Notes under the pieces: generated by a model
Database searches by the model: none
What the model saw: only the letters and a program-made list of their open reading frames with translations
What the model was told of the DNA's origin: nothing
Program-made: the position numbers and the translations under genes
Source: Mitsuaria chitosanitabida ATCC BAA-476 = NBRC 102408
GTDB taxonomy: Bacteria; Pseudomonadota; Gammaproteobacteria; Burkholderiales; Burkholderiaceae_C
Assembly (NCBI RefSeq): GCF_001598255.1
Contig: NZ_BCYP01000006.1
Location: 1-64,000, forward strand
Length of the DNA stretch: 64,000 nt
Direction: 5' to 3'
Shown: positions 1 through 8,323 of the stretch, one piece after another
Numbering within the stretch: position 1 is the stretch's first letter
How the letters are laid out: the number at the start of each line of letters is the position of its first letter

Positions 1-35
1 CCGTGGCAGGCCGGGAGCGGCAATCGGACGAGCCC

Positions 36-76
36 GAAGACCCTCACCCCAGCCCTCTCCCGCAAGCGGGAGAGGG
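36..76. repeat. REP-like palindromic repeat, copy 1
   Basis: A 17-base tail (36-52, gaagaccctcaccccag) is followed by a perfect 24-base palindrome at 53-76 with arms CCCTCTCCCGC and GCGGGAGAGGG around AA. The same 41-base unit occurs twice more, in opposite orientations, at 39904-39944 and 40138-40178. A degenerate second half (taagcgggagaggg) lies near 125-138. Dispersed intergenic palindromes of this kind are typical of REP elements. Lying just downstream of the leftward fahA gene, it could also help end that transcript, although no T run follows. Confidence 0.7.
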
Positions 77-165
77 GGAATCCAGGCTCGCTGACTTCAA
101 CGACCTTTACTCCGGCTCTCGACCGTAAGCGGGAGAGGGAGTCCGTCCGCGGAGGGGCGGGACGG

Positions 166-1500
166 TCAGGCGACCGCGGGCAGCACCGTGCCGATGCAGG
201 CGCCGAAGCCGATCGCGCGGCGGCCCGCCGTCTCGCAGCGGCCGACCAGCGCGACGCTGTCGCCGTCCTGCAGGAAGGTGCGCTGCTCTCCGTTGGGCAG
301 GGTGATCGGCTGCTTGCCGCCTTGCGTCAGCTCCAGCAGCGAGCCCCCTTGCGACGCTTCGCGGCCGGACATGGTGCCCGAGCCGAACAGGTCGCCCGGT
401 TGCAGGTTGCAGCCGTTGCTCGCGTGGTGCGTGAGCATCTGCGCCACCGTCCAGTAGGCATCGGCGAACTCCGACTCCATCAGCTTGACCGGCGCCACGC
501 CCGCATCGCGCATCGCGCGCGTCTGCAGGTGGACCTCCAATCGGATGCCGAAGGCGCCGCGCTCGCGATTGGCCGCGCCGTCCAGATAGGGCAGCGGCTG
601 CGGGTCGCCCTCGGGCCGCGTGAACGCGCGGCGGAAGGGCGCCAGCGCTTCCATCGTGACCACCCACGGCGACAGCGTCGTCGCGAAGCTCTTGGACAGG
701 AAGGGTCCCAGCGGCTGGTACTCCCAGGCCTGGATGTCGCGCGCCGACCAGTCGTTCAGCAGCACGAGTCCGAACAGGTGCCGCTCGGCCTCCGCGATCG
801 CGATCGGATGGCCCTGCTCGTTGCCGGTGCCGACCAGCGCGCCGACCTCCAGCTCGTAGTCCAGGCGCTTGATCGGGCCGACGCTCGGCACCTCGGCGTC
901 CGGCGCCTTGGTCTGGCCGACCGGGCGGCGGAAGGTCTGGCCGCTCACGCCGATCGAGGACACGCGGCCGTGATAGCCGATGGGCACCCACTTGTAGTTG
1001 GGCAGCAGCGGGTTGTCCGGGCGGAACAGCTTGCCCACCGTCGTCGCGTGATGGATGCCGGCGTAGAAGTCGGTGTAGTCGCCGATGCGGCAGGGCAGGG
1101 TGAGCTCGACGTCCGCGGCCGGCACCAGCGCGTCGGCCAGCGTCTTCGACTGCACGGGGCCGGCGTCGGCGTTCAGCGCCGCGACCAGCTCATGGCGCAG
1201 CTGCTGGCGCAGCGCCGGACCGACGGCCATCAGCGGGTTCAGCCCCAGGCCCTCGCAGGTGCGCAGCACCGCGCCCAGGCCCTCGGACAGCACGCCCAGC
1301 TCGGCGGCCGCGATCAGGTCCAGGACCTGGTCGCCGATGGCCGTGCCGGGGCGGAAGGCGCCGGTCGAGCCGGCGCGCCGGAACATGCCCAGCGGCAGGT
1401 TCTGGATCGGGAAGTCGGTCTCCGGCGTGTTGGCGGAGTCCACCCAGCTGCGCAGCGCCGGGTCGTGGGTGTGATCGAGGTCGGTCATGGTGGTGTCCAT
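166..1500 (-). CDS. fahA: Fumarylacetoacetase
   Basis: Hydrolyses fumarylacetoacetate to fumarate and acetoacetate, the last step of tyrosine/homogentisate breakdown in the cytoplasm. The 444-residue length is usual. An N-terminal beta domain (about 20-130) precedes the FAA-hydrolase domain. The family's active-site set is visible: D144 and catalytic H151 in the segment DYTDFYAGIHH, E216 and E218 in YELEVG, D250 in LLNDWSARD, and K270 in GPFLSKS. It is the last gene of the leftward homogentisate operon. A 225-base gap with no recognisable element separates it from hmgA. The maleylacetoacetate isomerase needed between hmgA and fahA is not in this window. Confidence 0.96.
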   Translation of the reverse strand: MDTTMTDLDHTHDPALRSWVDSANTPETDFPIQNLPLGMFRRAGSTGAFRPGTAIGDQVLDLIAAAELGVLSEGLGAVLRTCEGLGLNPLMAVGPALRQQLRHELVAALNADAGPVQSKTLADALVPAADVELTLPCRIGDYTDFYAGIHHATTVGKLFRPDNPLLPNYKWVPIGYHGRVSSIGVSGQTFRRPVGQTKAPDAEVPSVGPIKRLDYELEVGALVGTGNEQGHPIAIAEAERHLFGLVLLNDWSARDIQAWEYQPLGPFLSKSFATTLSPWVVTMEALAPFRRAFTRPEGDPQPLPYLDGAANRERGAFGIRLEVHLQTRAMRDAGVAPVKLMESEFADAYWTVAQMLTHHASNGCNLQPGDLFGSGTMSGREASQGGSLLELTQGGKQPITLPNGEQRTFLQDGDSVALVGRCETAGRRAIGFGACIGTVLPAVA

Positions 1501-1725
1501 CGTGGCGATGAGGACGGCGGGCGGCGATCGGCGCTCCGGGAAACGGCCCGGTGAGGGGCCGCCACGGCTGCCGGTCGAGGGAGCGTACGGTGGCGCCCGC
1601 GGTCGAGGTGGGACGAGTGTCGTGGATCGTGCGAGCGCCGTGTGAGCGCCAGAGGTGCGGCCGTGCGGCTCGCGCGTTCTGGCGTTGCTCCGTGGCGGTG
1701 GCGCCCGCGAGGTCGGGAAGGGGAA

Positions 1726-3078
1726 TCAGGCCGGCTTGAACTTGTCCTTCAGCGCCCCCCAGCAGGCGGCGTAGTTCGTGTCCAGCGCGCCACCGCGCAG
1801 CGCCCACTCGGAGGGGCGGAAGCGCCAGCGGCTCTCGAACATGAAGGCCAGCGTGTGGTCCAGCTTCTGCGGCGTCAGCGCGCGGCTGCTGGCGGCCTCG
1901 AAGGCGTCGGCGTCGGGGCCGTGCGGCACCAGGCAGTTGTGCAGGCTGGCGCCGCCGGGACGGAAGCCCTCGGGCTTGGCGTCGTACTGGCCGTAGATCA
2001 GGCCCATGAATTCGCTCATCACGTTGCGGTGGTACCAGGGCGGACGGAAGGTGTCCTCCTGCACCAGCCAGCGCGGCGGGAAGATCACGAAGTCGCAGTT
2101 GGCCGTCCCGGGCGTGTCGCTGGGCGAGGTCAGCACGGTGAAGATCGACGGATCCGGATGGTCGAAGCTGATCGAGCCGATCGTCATGAAGTGCTTGGTG
2201 TCGTACTTCAGCGGCGTCAGGTTGCCGTGCCAGGCCACGACGTTGAAGGGCGTGACCGCCTGCTCGTTGCGCCACAGCGCGCCGCCGGTCTTGCGGATGA
2301 GCTCGTAAGGGGCGCCGTCGGGTTCGTGCGCGGCGACCGGGGCGAGGAAGTCGCGCGGATTGGCCAGGCCGTTGGAGCCGATCGGGCCCAGCTCCGGCAG
2401 GCGGAAGGCGGCACCGTAGTTCTCGCAGACATAGCCGCGCGCGGCGCCGTCGTGGGCGTCGACGCGGAAGGTGACGCCGCGCGGGATCAGCGCGATCTCG
2501 CCGGGGACGACGTCGAGCTGGCCCATCTCGGTGGTGACGCGCAGGCCGCCCTGCTGCGGCACCAGCAGCATCTCGCCGTCGGCGTTCATCAGCGCGCGGC
2601 GGGTCATCGGGCGGTTGAAGGCGTAGACCAGCGAGGCCATGCCGGTCTGCGCGTCGGGATCGCCGTTGCTGACCAGCGTCTTGAGGCTGTCGACGAAGTC
2701 CAGCGGGCGCGCCTCGTCGGCCATCGGGAAGGGATGCCAGCGCAGCGGGTCGGGCGGTGCCGCGACACCGCCGGCGGCGCCGCTGGTCCAGTAGGGCTGC
2801 TCGTAGGCGTGGAAGGCGCCGGTCACCACCGAGGGCTGGCGGCGGTACAGCCAGGTACGGCGGTTCTCGACGCGCGGCGCGGTGAAGGCGCTGCCGGAGA
2901 GCAGCTCCGGGTAGAGGTCCATCGGCGCGCGCTGTGGGCTGTTGCGGCCCTGCGGCAACGCGCCGGGGACAGCCTCGGTCTCGAACTGGTTGCCGAAGCC
3001 GCTCTGGTAGCGGAGCGCCGAGGGCGAGGTGGCGCCGGCGGTCGCGTCGGGCGCGTGGTGGATGTCTGGAGCGTTCAT
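1726..3078 (-). CDS. hmgA: Homogentisate 1,2-dioxygenase
   Basis: Fe(II) ring-cleaving dioxygenase converting homogentisate to maleylacetoacetate. The 450-residue length is usual for the family. The iron ligands are present at the spacing known from the human enzyme: H350 and E356 in WYHRNVMSEFMG, and H386 in LVPHGPD. The N-terminal segment YQSGFGNQFETEA is also a family hallmark. Its start codon overlaps the stop of the upstream DUF2783 gene by four bases (ATGA), so the two are probably translationally coupled. Expression is likely set by the promoter near 6.1 kb and the divergent IclR regulator. Confidence 0.97.
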   Translation of the reverse strand: MNAPDIHHAPDATAGATSPSALRYQSGFGNQFETEAVPGALPQGRNSPQRAPMDLYPELLSGSAFTAPRVENRRTWLYRRQPSVVTGAFHAYEQPYWTSGAAGGVAAPPDPLRWHPFPMADEARPLDFVDSLKTLVSNGDPDAQTGMASLVYAFNRPMTRRALMNADGEMLLVPQQGGLRVTTEMGQLDVVPGEIALIPRGVTFRVDAHDGAARGYVCENYGAAFRLPELGPIGSNGLANPRDFLAPVAAHEPDGAPYELIRKTGGALWRNEQAVTPFNVVAWHGNLTPLKYDTKHFMTIGSISFDHPDPSIFTVLTSPSDTPGTANCDFVIFPPRWLVQEDTFRPPWYHRNVMSEFMGLIYGQYDAKPEGFRPGGASLHNCLVPHGPDADAFEAASSRALTPQKLDHTLAFMFESRWRFRPSEWALRGGALDTNYAACWGALKDKFKPA

Positions 3079-3392
3079 GCTTGTCCTCGTGGGGAAGCGG
3101 AGCCCGGGGTCGGGGCGATGGAAAGGGACAGGTCCGCGCCGGCGAGCGCCGCGGCGCCGGCGTCCGGCGCCGCGTCCGGCTGCGTGATCCGATGGGCGCC
3201 GGGACTGGCGCGCGACGCGGCGGCCAGCGCGTCCAGCAGCACGTCCTGCCGGCCGATGTGATTGGCCATCAGCAGGATGAGCCGCGCGTTGAAGGCGGCG
3301 CTGGCGTCGGCGTCCAGGCCGTGATGCGCGGCCAGCAGCGCTTCGTAGAAGTCGTCACCGGCGTCGAGATTCGGTGCGGTGATCAGGGGCAT
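3075..3392 (-). CDS. DUF2783 small protein, possible hydroxylase coupling subunit
   Basis: A 105-residue protein whose first 60 residues look like the DUF2783 domain (DDFYEALLAAHHGLD, then ARLILLMANHIGR). The last 45 residues are Ala/Pro-rich and look like a variable tail. It overlaps the flavin monooxygenase gene by 10 bases at its start and hmgA by four bases at its end, so it lies in the middle of a tightly packed operon. In Pseudomonas putida U, homogentisate is made from 3-hydroxyphenylacetate by a flavoprotein (MhaA) with a very small coupling protein (MhaB). I infer this gene could be the MhaB counterpart; sequence identity to MhaB was not checked. Confidence 0.8.
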   Translation of the reverse strand: MPLITAPNLDAGDDFYEALLAAHHGLDADASAAFNARLILLMANHIGRQDVLLDALAAASRASPGAHRITQPDAAPDAGAAALAGADLSLSIAPTPGSASPRGQA

Positions 3393-5047
3393 GCGATGGC
3401 CTCCTCATGGTTCAGGGCGCGTCGCATGGCGGCGGCGAGTTCACCCGCCGCCGGCCCGTGGGACCAGCGGGCGCAGACGTGCTGGTCGGGGCGCAGGAGG
3501 ACCACCGTGCCGGGCATCGCGTCGTAGCGCCGCCGTGCGAGTCCCTGCGGATCGCTGGCCTCGTCGATGACGAGGACCTTCAGCTCGTCGCTGGAGGCCA
3601 GGATGTCGTGCGCGATGCCGGCACCCGCGTCAGCACCGGAACCAGCACCGACAGCTGCTTCGCCATCGCCAAAGACCAGGGCCGTGAAGCGGCCCGGCCG
3701 CATCTGCCGCAGCAGCCAGTCGTCGCGTCCGTCGATGCGCAGCGGCGCGTCGCTCGCGACGGCGCCGTACTTCGTCGTCGGCACCGACAGCCGGCCGCTG
3801 TTGACCAGCCGCCGCGCGAAGTCGAAGTCCCGGGCGAGCGTCAGCGTCGCGTCGCGGAAGACGCGGCTGATCTCGCTCTTGGGCGTGATGAAGTCGGTCG
3901 AGCGCGTGGAGTTCAGGATGTTCTCGTCCGCGGCGATCTCGCGCTCGCGCGCGTAGCTGTCGAGCAGCGCGTCCGGCGCGCGGCCCTGCACGACCGCTGC
4001 GAGCTTCCACGCCAGGTTGTCCGCGTCCTGGATGCCCGAGTTGGCCCCGCGCGCACCGAACGGGGACACGCCATGCGCCGCGTCGCCCGCGAAGAGCACC
4101 CGCCCGTGGCGGAAGCTGTCCATGCGCATGCAGGCGAAGGTGTAGACGCTGGCCCAGACCAGCTCGATGTCGGGCACGGCACCGTCGCCGCCGGCGGCGA
4201 TCGAGGCCTCGCGCATCAGCGTGCGCACGCGCGGCAGGATGCGGTCGGGTTGCTTCTCGAGCTCGGGATCGGCGTCCCAGCCGAGCTGGAAGTCGATGCG
4301 CCAGACGCCGTCGGGCTGGCGATGCAGCAGCACGCTCTGGCCCGGGTGGAAGGGCGGGTCGAACCAGAACCAGCGCTCGGCGGGGAAGGGCGCGCTCATG
4401 CGCACGTCGGCGATGAGGAAGCGATCCTTGAAGGTCCGCCCGTGGCTCTCCTGCCCGACCAGCCGGCGCAGCGTCGATCGCGAACCGTCGCAGGCGACGA
4501 CGTGATCGGCGAGCAGGGTGTAGGGGCCGTCCGGCGTCTCGATCTCGAGCGCGACGTGATCGCCCCGCTGCGCGAGGCCGATCACGCGCTGATGCCAGCG
4601 CAGGTCGACGAGCGGCAGCTCGAGCGCACGTTCGACGAGGAAGCCCTCGACGTAGTACTGCTGCAGGTTGACGAAGGCCGGGCGCTGATGGCCGGTCTCG
4701 CCGAGCAGGTCGAACTGGTAGACCTGCTCGTCGCGGAAGAACACGCGGCCCACGCCCCAGGACACGCCCTTGTCGACCAGCCGCTGCCCGCAGCCCAGTC
4801 GATCGAGGATCTCCAGCGTGCGCTTGGAGAAGCACAGCGCGCGCGATCCCACCGAGAGCCGGCCGTCGTCGTTCAGCAGCACGACGGGCACGCCCTGCAG
4901 CGCGAGGTCGATGGCGGCGCACAGTCCCACCGGGCCTGCGCCGACGACGACCACCGGATGACGCGCGGTCTCGCCGCGCGCATGGGCGTCCTGATCGGTG
5001 CTGCGGCGATGGGGATAGACGACGCGCTGATAGTCGACGTCGGCCAT
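3383..5047 (-). CDS. FAD-dependent aromatic monooxygenase (MhaA/MhpA-like)
   Basis: A 554-residue class A flavoprotein monooxygenase of the p-hydroxybenzoate hydroxylase fold. The dinucleotide-binding motif GAGPVG is at residues 36-41, the DG motif region reads VACDGSRSTLRRLVG, and the second FAD motif reads LFAGDAAHGVSPFGARG. A thioredoxin-like C-terminal part, as in MhpA and phenol hydroxylases, fits the length. It probably hydroxylates a phenolic acid using NAD(P)H. Its place between the MBL-fold gene (3-base gap) and DUF2783/hmgA suggests that the product is homogentisate, for example from 3-hydroxyphenylacetate. The substrate is inferred from context only. Confidence 0.88.
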   Translation of the reverse strand: MADVDYQRVVYPHRRSTDQDAHARGETARHPVVVVGAGPVGLCAAIDLALQGVPVVLLNDDGRLSVGSRALCFSKRTLEILDRLGCGQRLVDKGVSWGVGRVFFRDEQVYQFDLLGETGHQRPAFVNLQQYYVEGFLVERALELPLVDLRWHQRVIGLAQRGDHVALEIETPDGPYTLLADHVVACDGSRSTLRRLVGQESHGRTFKDRFLIADVRMSAPFPAERWFWFDPPFHPGQSVLLHRQPDGVWRIDFQLGWDADPELEKQPDRILPRVRTLMREASIAAGGDGAVPDIELVWASVYTFACMRMDSFRHGRVLFAGDAAHGVSPFGARGANSGIQDADNLAWKLAAVVQGRAPDALLDSYAREREIAADENILNSTRSTDFITPKSEISRVFRDATLTLARDFDFARRLVNSGRLSVPTTKYGAVASDAPLRIDGRDDWLLRQMRPGRFTALVFGDGEAAVGAGSGADAGAGIAHDILASSDELKVLVIDEASDPQGLARRRYDAMPGTVVLLRPDQHVCARWSHGPAAGELAAAMRRALNHEEAIACP

Positions 5048-5050
5048 GGC

Positions 5051-6013
5051 TCAGCCCTCGAGCGTGTTCCACATCTCCTGATCGCGCTCCGCCGTCCAGA
5101 TGCGCGGGTCGCGGAATTGCGTGACCTCGTCGTAGCAGCGGGTCACGTCGAAGGGCATGCAGTGGTCGAAGATGACCCAGTGCCCGTACTTCTGCTTCAT
5201 CGTCGCGAAGGTGTCCTTGTAGACGGCGTTCAGGTCCTTGCCCGCGGCGACGCCGGCCTTCACCGAGGCGTGCAGGTCGGCGATGAACGAACGCGTGCCC
5301 GCCAGGCCCTGGGCGACGGACTCGGGCGTGGTCAGCGCGGCGCCGCGGCCGGGGACCAGCGCGGCCGGCTTCAGCGCGGCGATGTTGTCCAGCGTCTGCG
5401 GCCAGTCGGTGAAGTAGGCGTCGCCCGCATAGGGCGTGGCGTCGAACTCGACCAGGTCGCCGGAGAAGAGGATCTTCTGCTCCGGCAGCCAGACAACGGT
5501 GTCGCCCTTGGTGTGGCCGCGGCCCAGCTGGATCAGCTGCACTTCCAGCTGGCCCAGCCACAGGCTCATCGATCCCTGGAAGGTGAGGGTGGGCCAGGTC
5601 AGACCGGCGGGCACCGACTCGACGTTGCGGAACAGGCGCGGGAAGCGGCCGATCTCGCTGGCCTTGTCCTGCTCGCCGCGCTCGACGATCAGGTCGTAGG
5701 TGTCGCGGCTGGCGATGACGTGCTCGGGCTGGTAGGCCGAGGCGCCCAGCACGCGGACCGCGTGGTAGTGGCTCAGCACGACGTACTTGATGGGCTTGTC
5801 GGTGACCTCGCGGATGCGGCGGATCACGTCCTGCGCCATCACGGGCGTGGCCTGGGTGTCGATGACCATGACCGCGTCGTCGCCGATGACGATGCCGGTG
5901 TTGGGGTCGCCCTCGGCGGTGTAGGCGTAGGCGTTGTCGCTGAGCTTGACGAAGGAGACTTGCTTCTCCTCGACGTCGGCATGGCTGGCGAACTGCTTGG
6001 TCGGCTGGGTCAT
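5051..6013 (-). CDS. MBL-fold metallo-hydrolase-like protein with altered metal motif
   Basis: First gene of the homogentisate operon, 320 residues. The start at 6013 is chosen because AGGAG lies six bases upstream; the ATG ten codons earlier (6043) has no ribosome-binding site. The metallo-beta-lactamase fold is seen in VMVIDTQATPVMA and in the metal loop SHYHAVRVLGAS. In that loop the usual HxHxDH reads H82-Y-H84-A-V86-R87, so the Asp and last His ligands are replaced. Later motifs LGRGHTKGD and LFSGDLVEF are kept. This variant is seen in a subgroup related to quinoprotein-relay or SoxH-type proteins (recalled, not searched). The reaction is unknown; it may be a lactonase or esterase acting on a pathway intermediate. 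Confidence 0.85.
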   Translation of the reverse strand: MTQPTKQFASHADVEEKQVSFVKLSDNAYAYTAEGDPNTGIVIGDDAVMVIDTQATPVMAQDVIRRIREVTDKPIKYVVLSHYHAVRVLGASAYQPEHVIASRDTYDLIVERGEQDKASEIGRFPRLFRNVESVPAGLTWPTLTFQGSMSLWLGQLEVQLIQLGRGHTKGDTVVWLPEQKILFSGDLVEFDATPYAGDAYFTDWPQTLDNIAALKPAALVPGRGAALTTPESVAQGLAGTRSFIADLHASVKAGVAAGKDLNAVYKDTFATMKQKYGHWVIFDHCMPFDVTRCYDEVTQFRDPRIWTAERDQEMWNTLEG

Positions 6014-6060
6014 CGTGTCTCCTGGCGGGGTGTTGTCGTGCATTCAGCAAAGCGGAATGC

Positions 6061-6117
6061 GTTTGTTGATCGCGAATATAGCCGGGTCGACGAATCTGTT
6101 CAACAATGACGAATTCG
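6061..6117 (-). promoter_or_regulatory. Promoter and operator-like dyads of the homogentisate operon
   Basis: On the minus strand a sigma-70 type promoter is visible: -35 TTGAAC (6103-6098) and -10 TATATT (6080-6075) with a 17-base spacer. The -35 lies within the 9-base palindrome TGTTCAACA (6097-6105). The arms TTGTTGA (6063-6069) and TCAACAA (6100-6106) form a 7-base inverted repeat bracketing the promoter. The position between the operon and the divergent IclR gene makes these candidate IclR binding sites. The AT-rich stretch stands out against the surrounding GC. Confidence 0.6.
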
Positions 6118-6181
6118 TGTCGGCGGGGGTGAGGGTCTTCCGTCCCGCCGATACTGCGCCCCCCACGACACCGCAACAACC

Positions 6182-7030
6182 ATGAGCGCCGAAGACACCA
6201 CCGCCGACCGAGATGACCGCGACGACGCCGACGAGCGCCGCGGCATCCAGAGCATCGAGGTGGGCGGCCGGCTGCTCAAGGCCGCGGCCGCGCGGGGGCA
6301 GCCGATGCCCTTGAAGACGCTGTCGCAAGCCGCGGACATGACGCCCGCCAGGGCGCATCCCTACCTCGTGAGCTTCTGCAAGCTCGGCCTGATGAGCCAG
6401 GACCCCGCGACCGGCTATTACGGGCTGGGGCCCTTGGCGATGGAGATGGGTCTGATCGGCATGCGGCAGATCGATCCGATCCGGCTGGCGACGGCGCGGC
6501 TGGAGGACCTGGCGCAGGAGATCGGCCACACCGTGGCGATCGCGGTGTGGGGCTCGCAGGGCGCGACCATCGTCCGCACGGCCGCGTCGCCGGCGGCGGT
6601 CCACGTGACGATGCGGCACGGCACCGTGGTGTCGCTGTCGGACACGGCCTCCGGCCCGCTGTTCGCGGCCTATCGTCCGGTGGCCGAGATCAAGGCGATG
6701 CTGGCCGATGCGCGCCAGCACGGTCCGCTGGACCTCGCACGGGTCGGCAAGCACGACAAGCCGCAGACCGTGCCGGCGTGGACGGCGTTCTCGCGCACCC
6801 TGGCGGAGATCCGCGGGCGCGCGCTGCACCGCTCGGTCGGCGGCATCGTCGAAGGCGTCAGCGCCTTCGCCGTTCCCGTTTTCGACAGCGAAGGGCAGAT
6901 GGTGCTCGCGCTGACGGCGATCGGTCCGTCGGGCGCGTTCGACGCGTCATGGGAGGGCGAGGTGTCGCGCGCGCTGACCACCGCGGCTTCCGCGCTGATG
7001 CGGGAGATCGGCGGGGTCGTGCCGACCTGA
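6182..7030 (+). CDS. IclR-family transcriptional regulator
   Basis: A 282-residue DNA-binding regulator. An N-terminal winged helix (about 22-85; SIEVGGRLLKAAAARG, then LSQAADMTPARAHPYLVSF) is followed by the IclR effector-binding domain (about 95-275). It is read away from the homogentisate operon across a 170-base divergent spacer that holds the operon promoter. HmgR-type IclR regulators of homogentisate genes are well known, so control of the neighbouring operon, with an aromatic intermediate as effector, is the natural inference. No strong ribosome-binding site precedes the ATG, so poor initiation or a leaderless transcript is possible. Confidence 0.92.
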   Translation: MSAEDTTADRDDRDDADERRGIQSIEVGGRLLKAAAARGQPMPLKTLSQAADMTPARAHPYLVSFCKLGLMSQDPATGYYGLGPLAMEMGLIGMRQIDPIRLATARLEDLAQEIGHTVAIAVWGSQGATIVRTAASPAAVHVTMRHGTVVSLSDTASGPLFAAYRPVAEIKAMLADARQHGPLDLARVGKHDKPQTVPAWTAFSRTLAEIRGRALHRSVGGIVEGVSAFAVPVFDSEGQMVLALTAIGPSGAFDASWEGEVSRALTTAASALMREIGGVVPT

Positions 7031-7052
7031 GGGCCGCCGCGAGCGGGTCCGC

Positions 7053-8162
7053 TCAGCCCGCGTTCTCCGGCACCAGCGAGAACATGTGCGCGTCGCCCAC
7101 CTGGCCGTTGACGCGCAGACGGTTGCGCAGCACGCCTTCGTACAGCGCGCCGACGCGGCGGGCGACCGCCTGGCTGGGGTCGTTGCCGACCGACACCAGG
7201 ATCTCCACGCGCTGGATCTGCAGCGTGCCGAAGGCATAGCGGCTCAGCGCCCGCACGGCCGCCGAGGCGATGCCGCGGCCCTCGCAGGACCGCCGGACCC
7301 AGTAGCCCAGGTTGCACAGCGGGTGCACGACGTTGAAGTGGTTCAGCCCGCAGCCACCGACGAAGCGGCCGGTGTCGCGCTCGAAGATCCCAAGCTCATA
7401 GGCCGTGCCCGCGGCCAGGTTCTGCGCGGTGCGCGCGAACCACTCGGCGCCTTCCTCGAGGGAATAGGCCGGGTGCGCGAAGCCCAGCCATCGCCCGACC
7501 GTGTCGGCTGACTCTCGGGCCGCTTCGACGAACTCGGGCAGGTCCTCGGCTCGATAGGGGCGGAAGACGAAATCCCCTTCGTACAGCGGTTGGAAGCTCG
7601 GACGCGGGGGCGCGTCCAGCTCCCACACCTCGTCCGCCAGCTGCTTCGCGCAGGCCAGCATCGACCGGTTGTAGCGCGACAGCCGCGGAGCCAGCGTCGC
7701 GAGCGCCAGGCCGGCGGCTTCCCGCTCGCGGCCCTGCGCGGCATAGGTCAGCGCCAGGATCGCGCGGGCCTCGTCGTGCAAGGGGCGGTCGTTGCCCGGC
7801 TGCACGTGGTGGGCGAGCTCGCCCACCAGCAGGGCCTCGCTCTCGTCCAGCCGGTCCAGCCAGCGCAGCGTGCTGCCCAGCTGGATCACCGCCCGCGTGC
7901 GGCGGTAGGGATCGAGCCGGCCGCTCTCCAGCGCGGCGCGATAGAGCGGTTCGGCGTCGGATTCGAGACCGGCGGTGTCGCGGGCGCACGCGCGCTCGAA
8001 CAGCGCGCGCGCGTCCGTGGCGGGGCGCTCGGCGGCGAGGGCGTCGATCTCGGCGACGAGCTGCTCGCCGGCGAGGTCGGCGGCGCGGCGCCACACTTCG
8101 TCGACGCGCAAGGTCCAGGCATCGTGCAGCGGCGCGGGCAGGGGGGGCTTGGCGGTGGTCAT
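7053..8162 (-). CDS. TPR-GNAT fusion acetyltransferase
   Basis: A 369-residue two-part protein. Residues of roughly 50-160 look like TPR_5-type helical repeats (ARDTAGLESDAEPLYRAAL; GSTLRWLDRLDESEALLVGE), found in small tetratricopeptide proteins. Residues of about 190-365 are a GNAT domain of the RimJ/RimL type (VFRPYRAEDLPEFVEA; GRFVGGCGLNHF; YWVRRSCEGRGIASAAVRAL with the acetyl-CoA loop). It probably acetylates a small molecule or a protein N-terminus; the target is unknown. It converges on the iclR gene with a 22-base gap and has no operon partner. Confidence 0.87.
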   Translation of the reverse strand: MTTAKPPLPAPLHDAWTLRVDEVWRRAADLAGEQLVAEIDALAAERPATDARALFERACARDTAGLESDAEPLYRAALESGRLDPYRRTRAVIQLGSTLRWLDRLDESEALLVGELAHHVQPGNDRPLHDEARAILALTYAAQGREREAAGLALATLAPRLSRYNRSMLACAKQLADEVWELDAPPRPSFQPLYEGDFVFRPYRAEDLPEFVEAARESADTVGRWLGFAHPAYSLEEGAEWFARTAQNLAAGTAYELGIFERDTGRFVGGCGLNHFNVVHPLCNLGYWVRRSCEGRGIASAAVRALSRYAFGTLQIQRVEILVSVGNDPSQAVARRVGALYEGVLRNRLRVNGQVGDAHMFSLVPENAG

Positions 8163-8323
8163 CGGGCCAGTCTATCGAGGCGCGCCCGTCGTGCCGAAGG
8201 GGATGGGCGAGTGGATGTCCCTCGGGACGGAGGGGCGGGATGGGCGCCTCGGCGGCGGCGGGCGTGAGGGGTTCCGGCGAGGGGCGGACGCGCCCGGCGC
8301 GTCACCGGTGCGTCAACGGTGCA

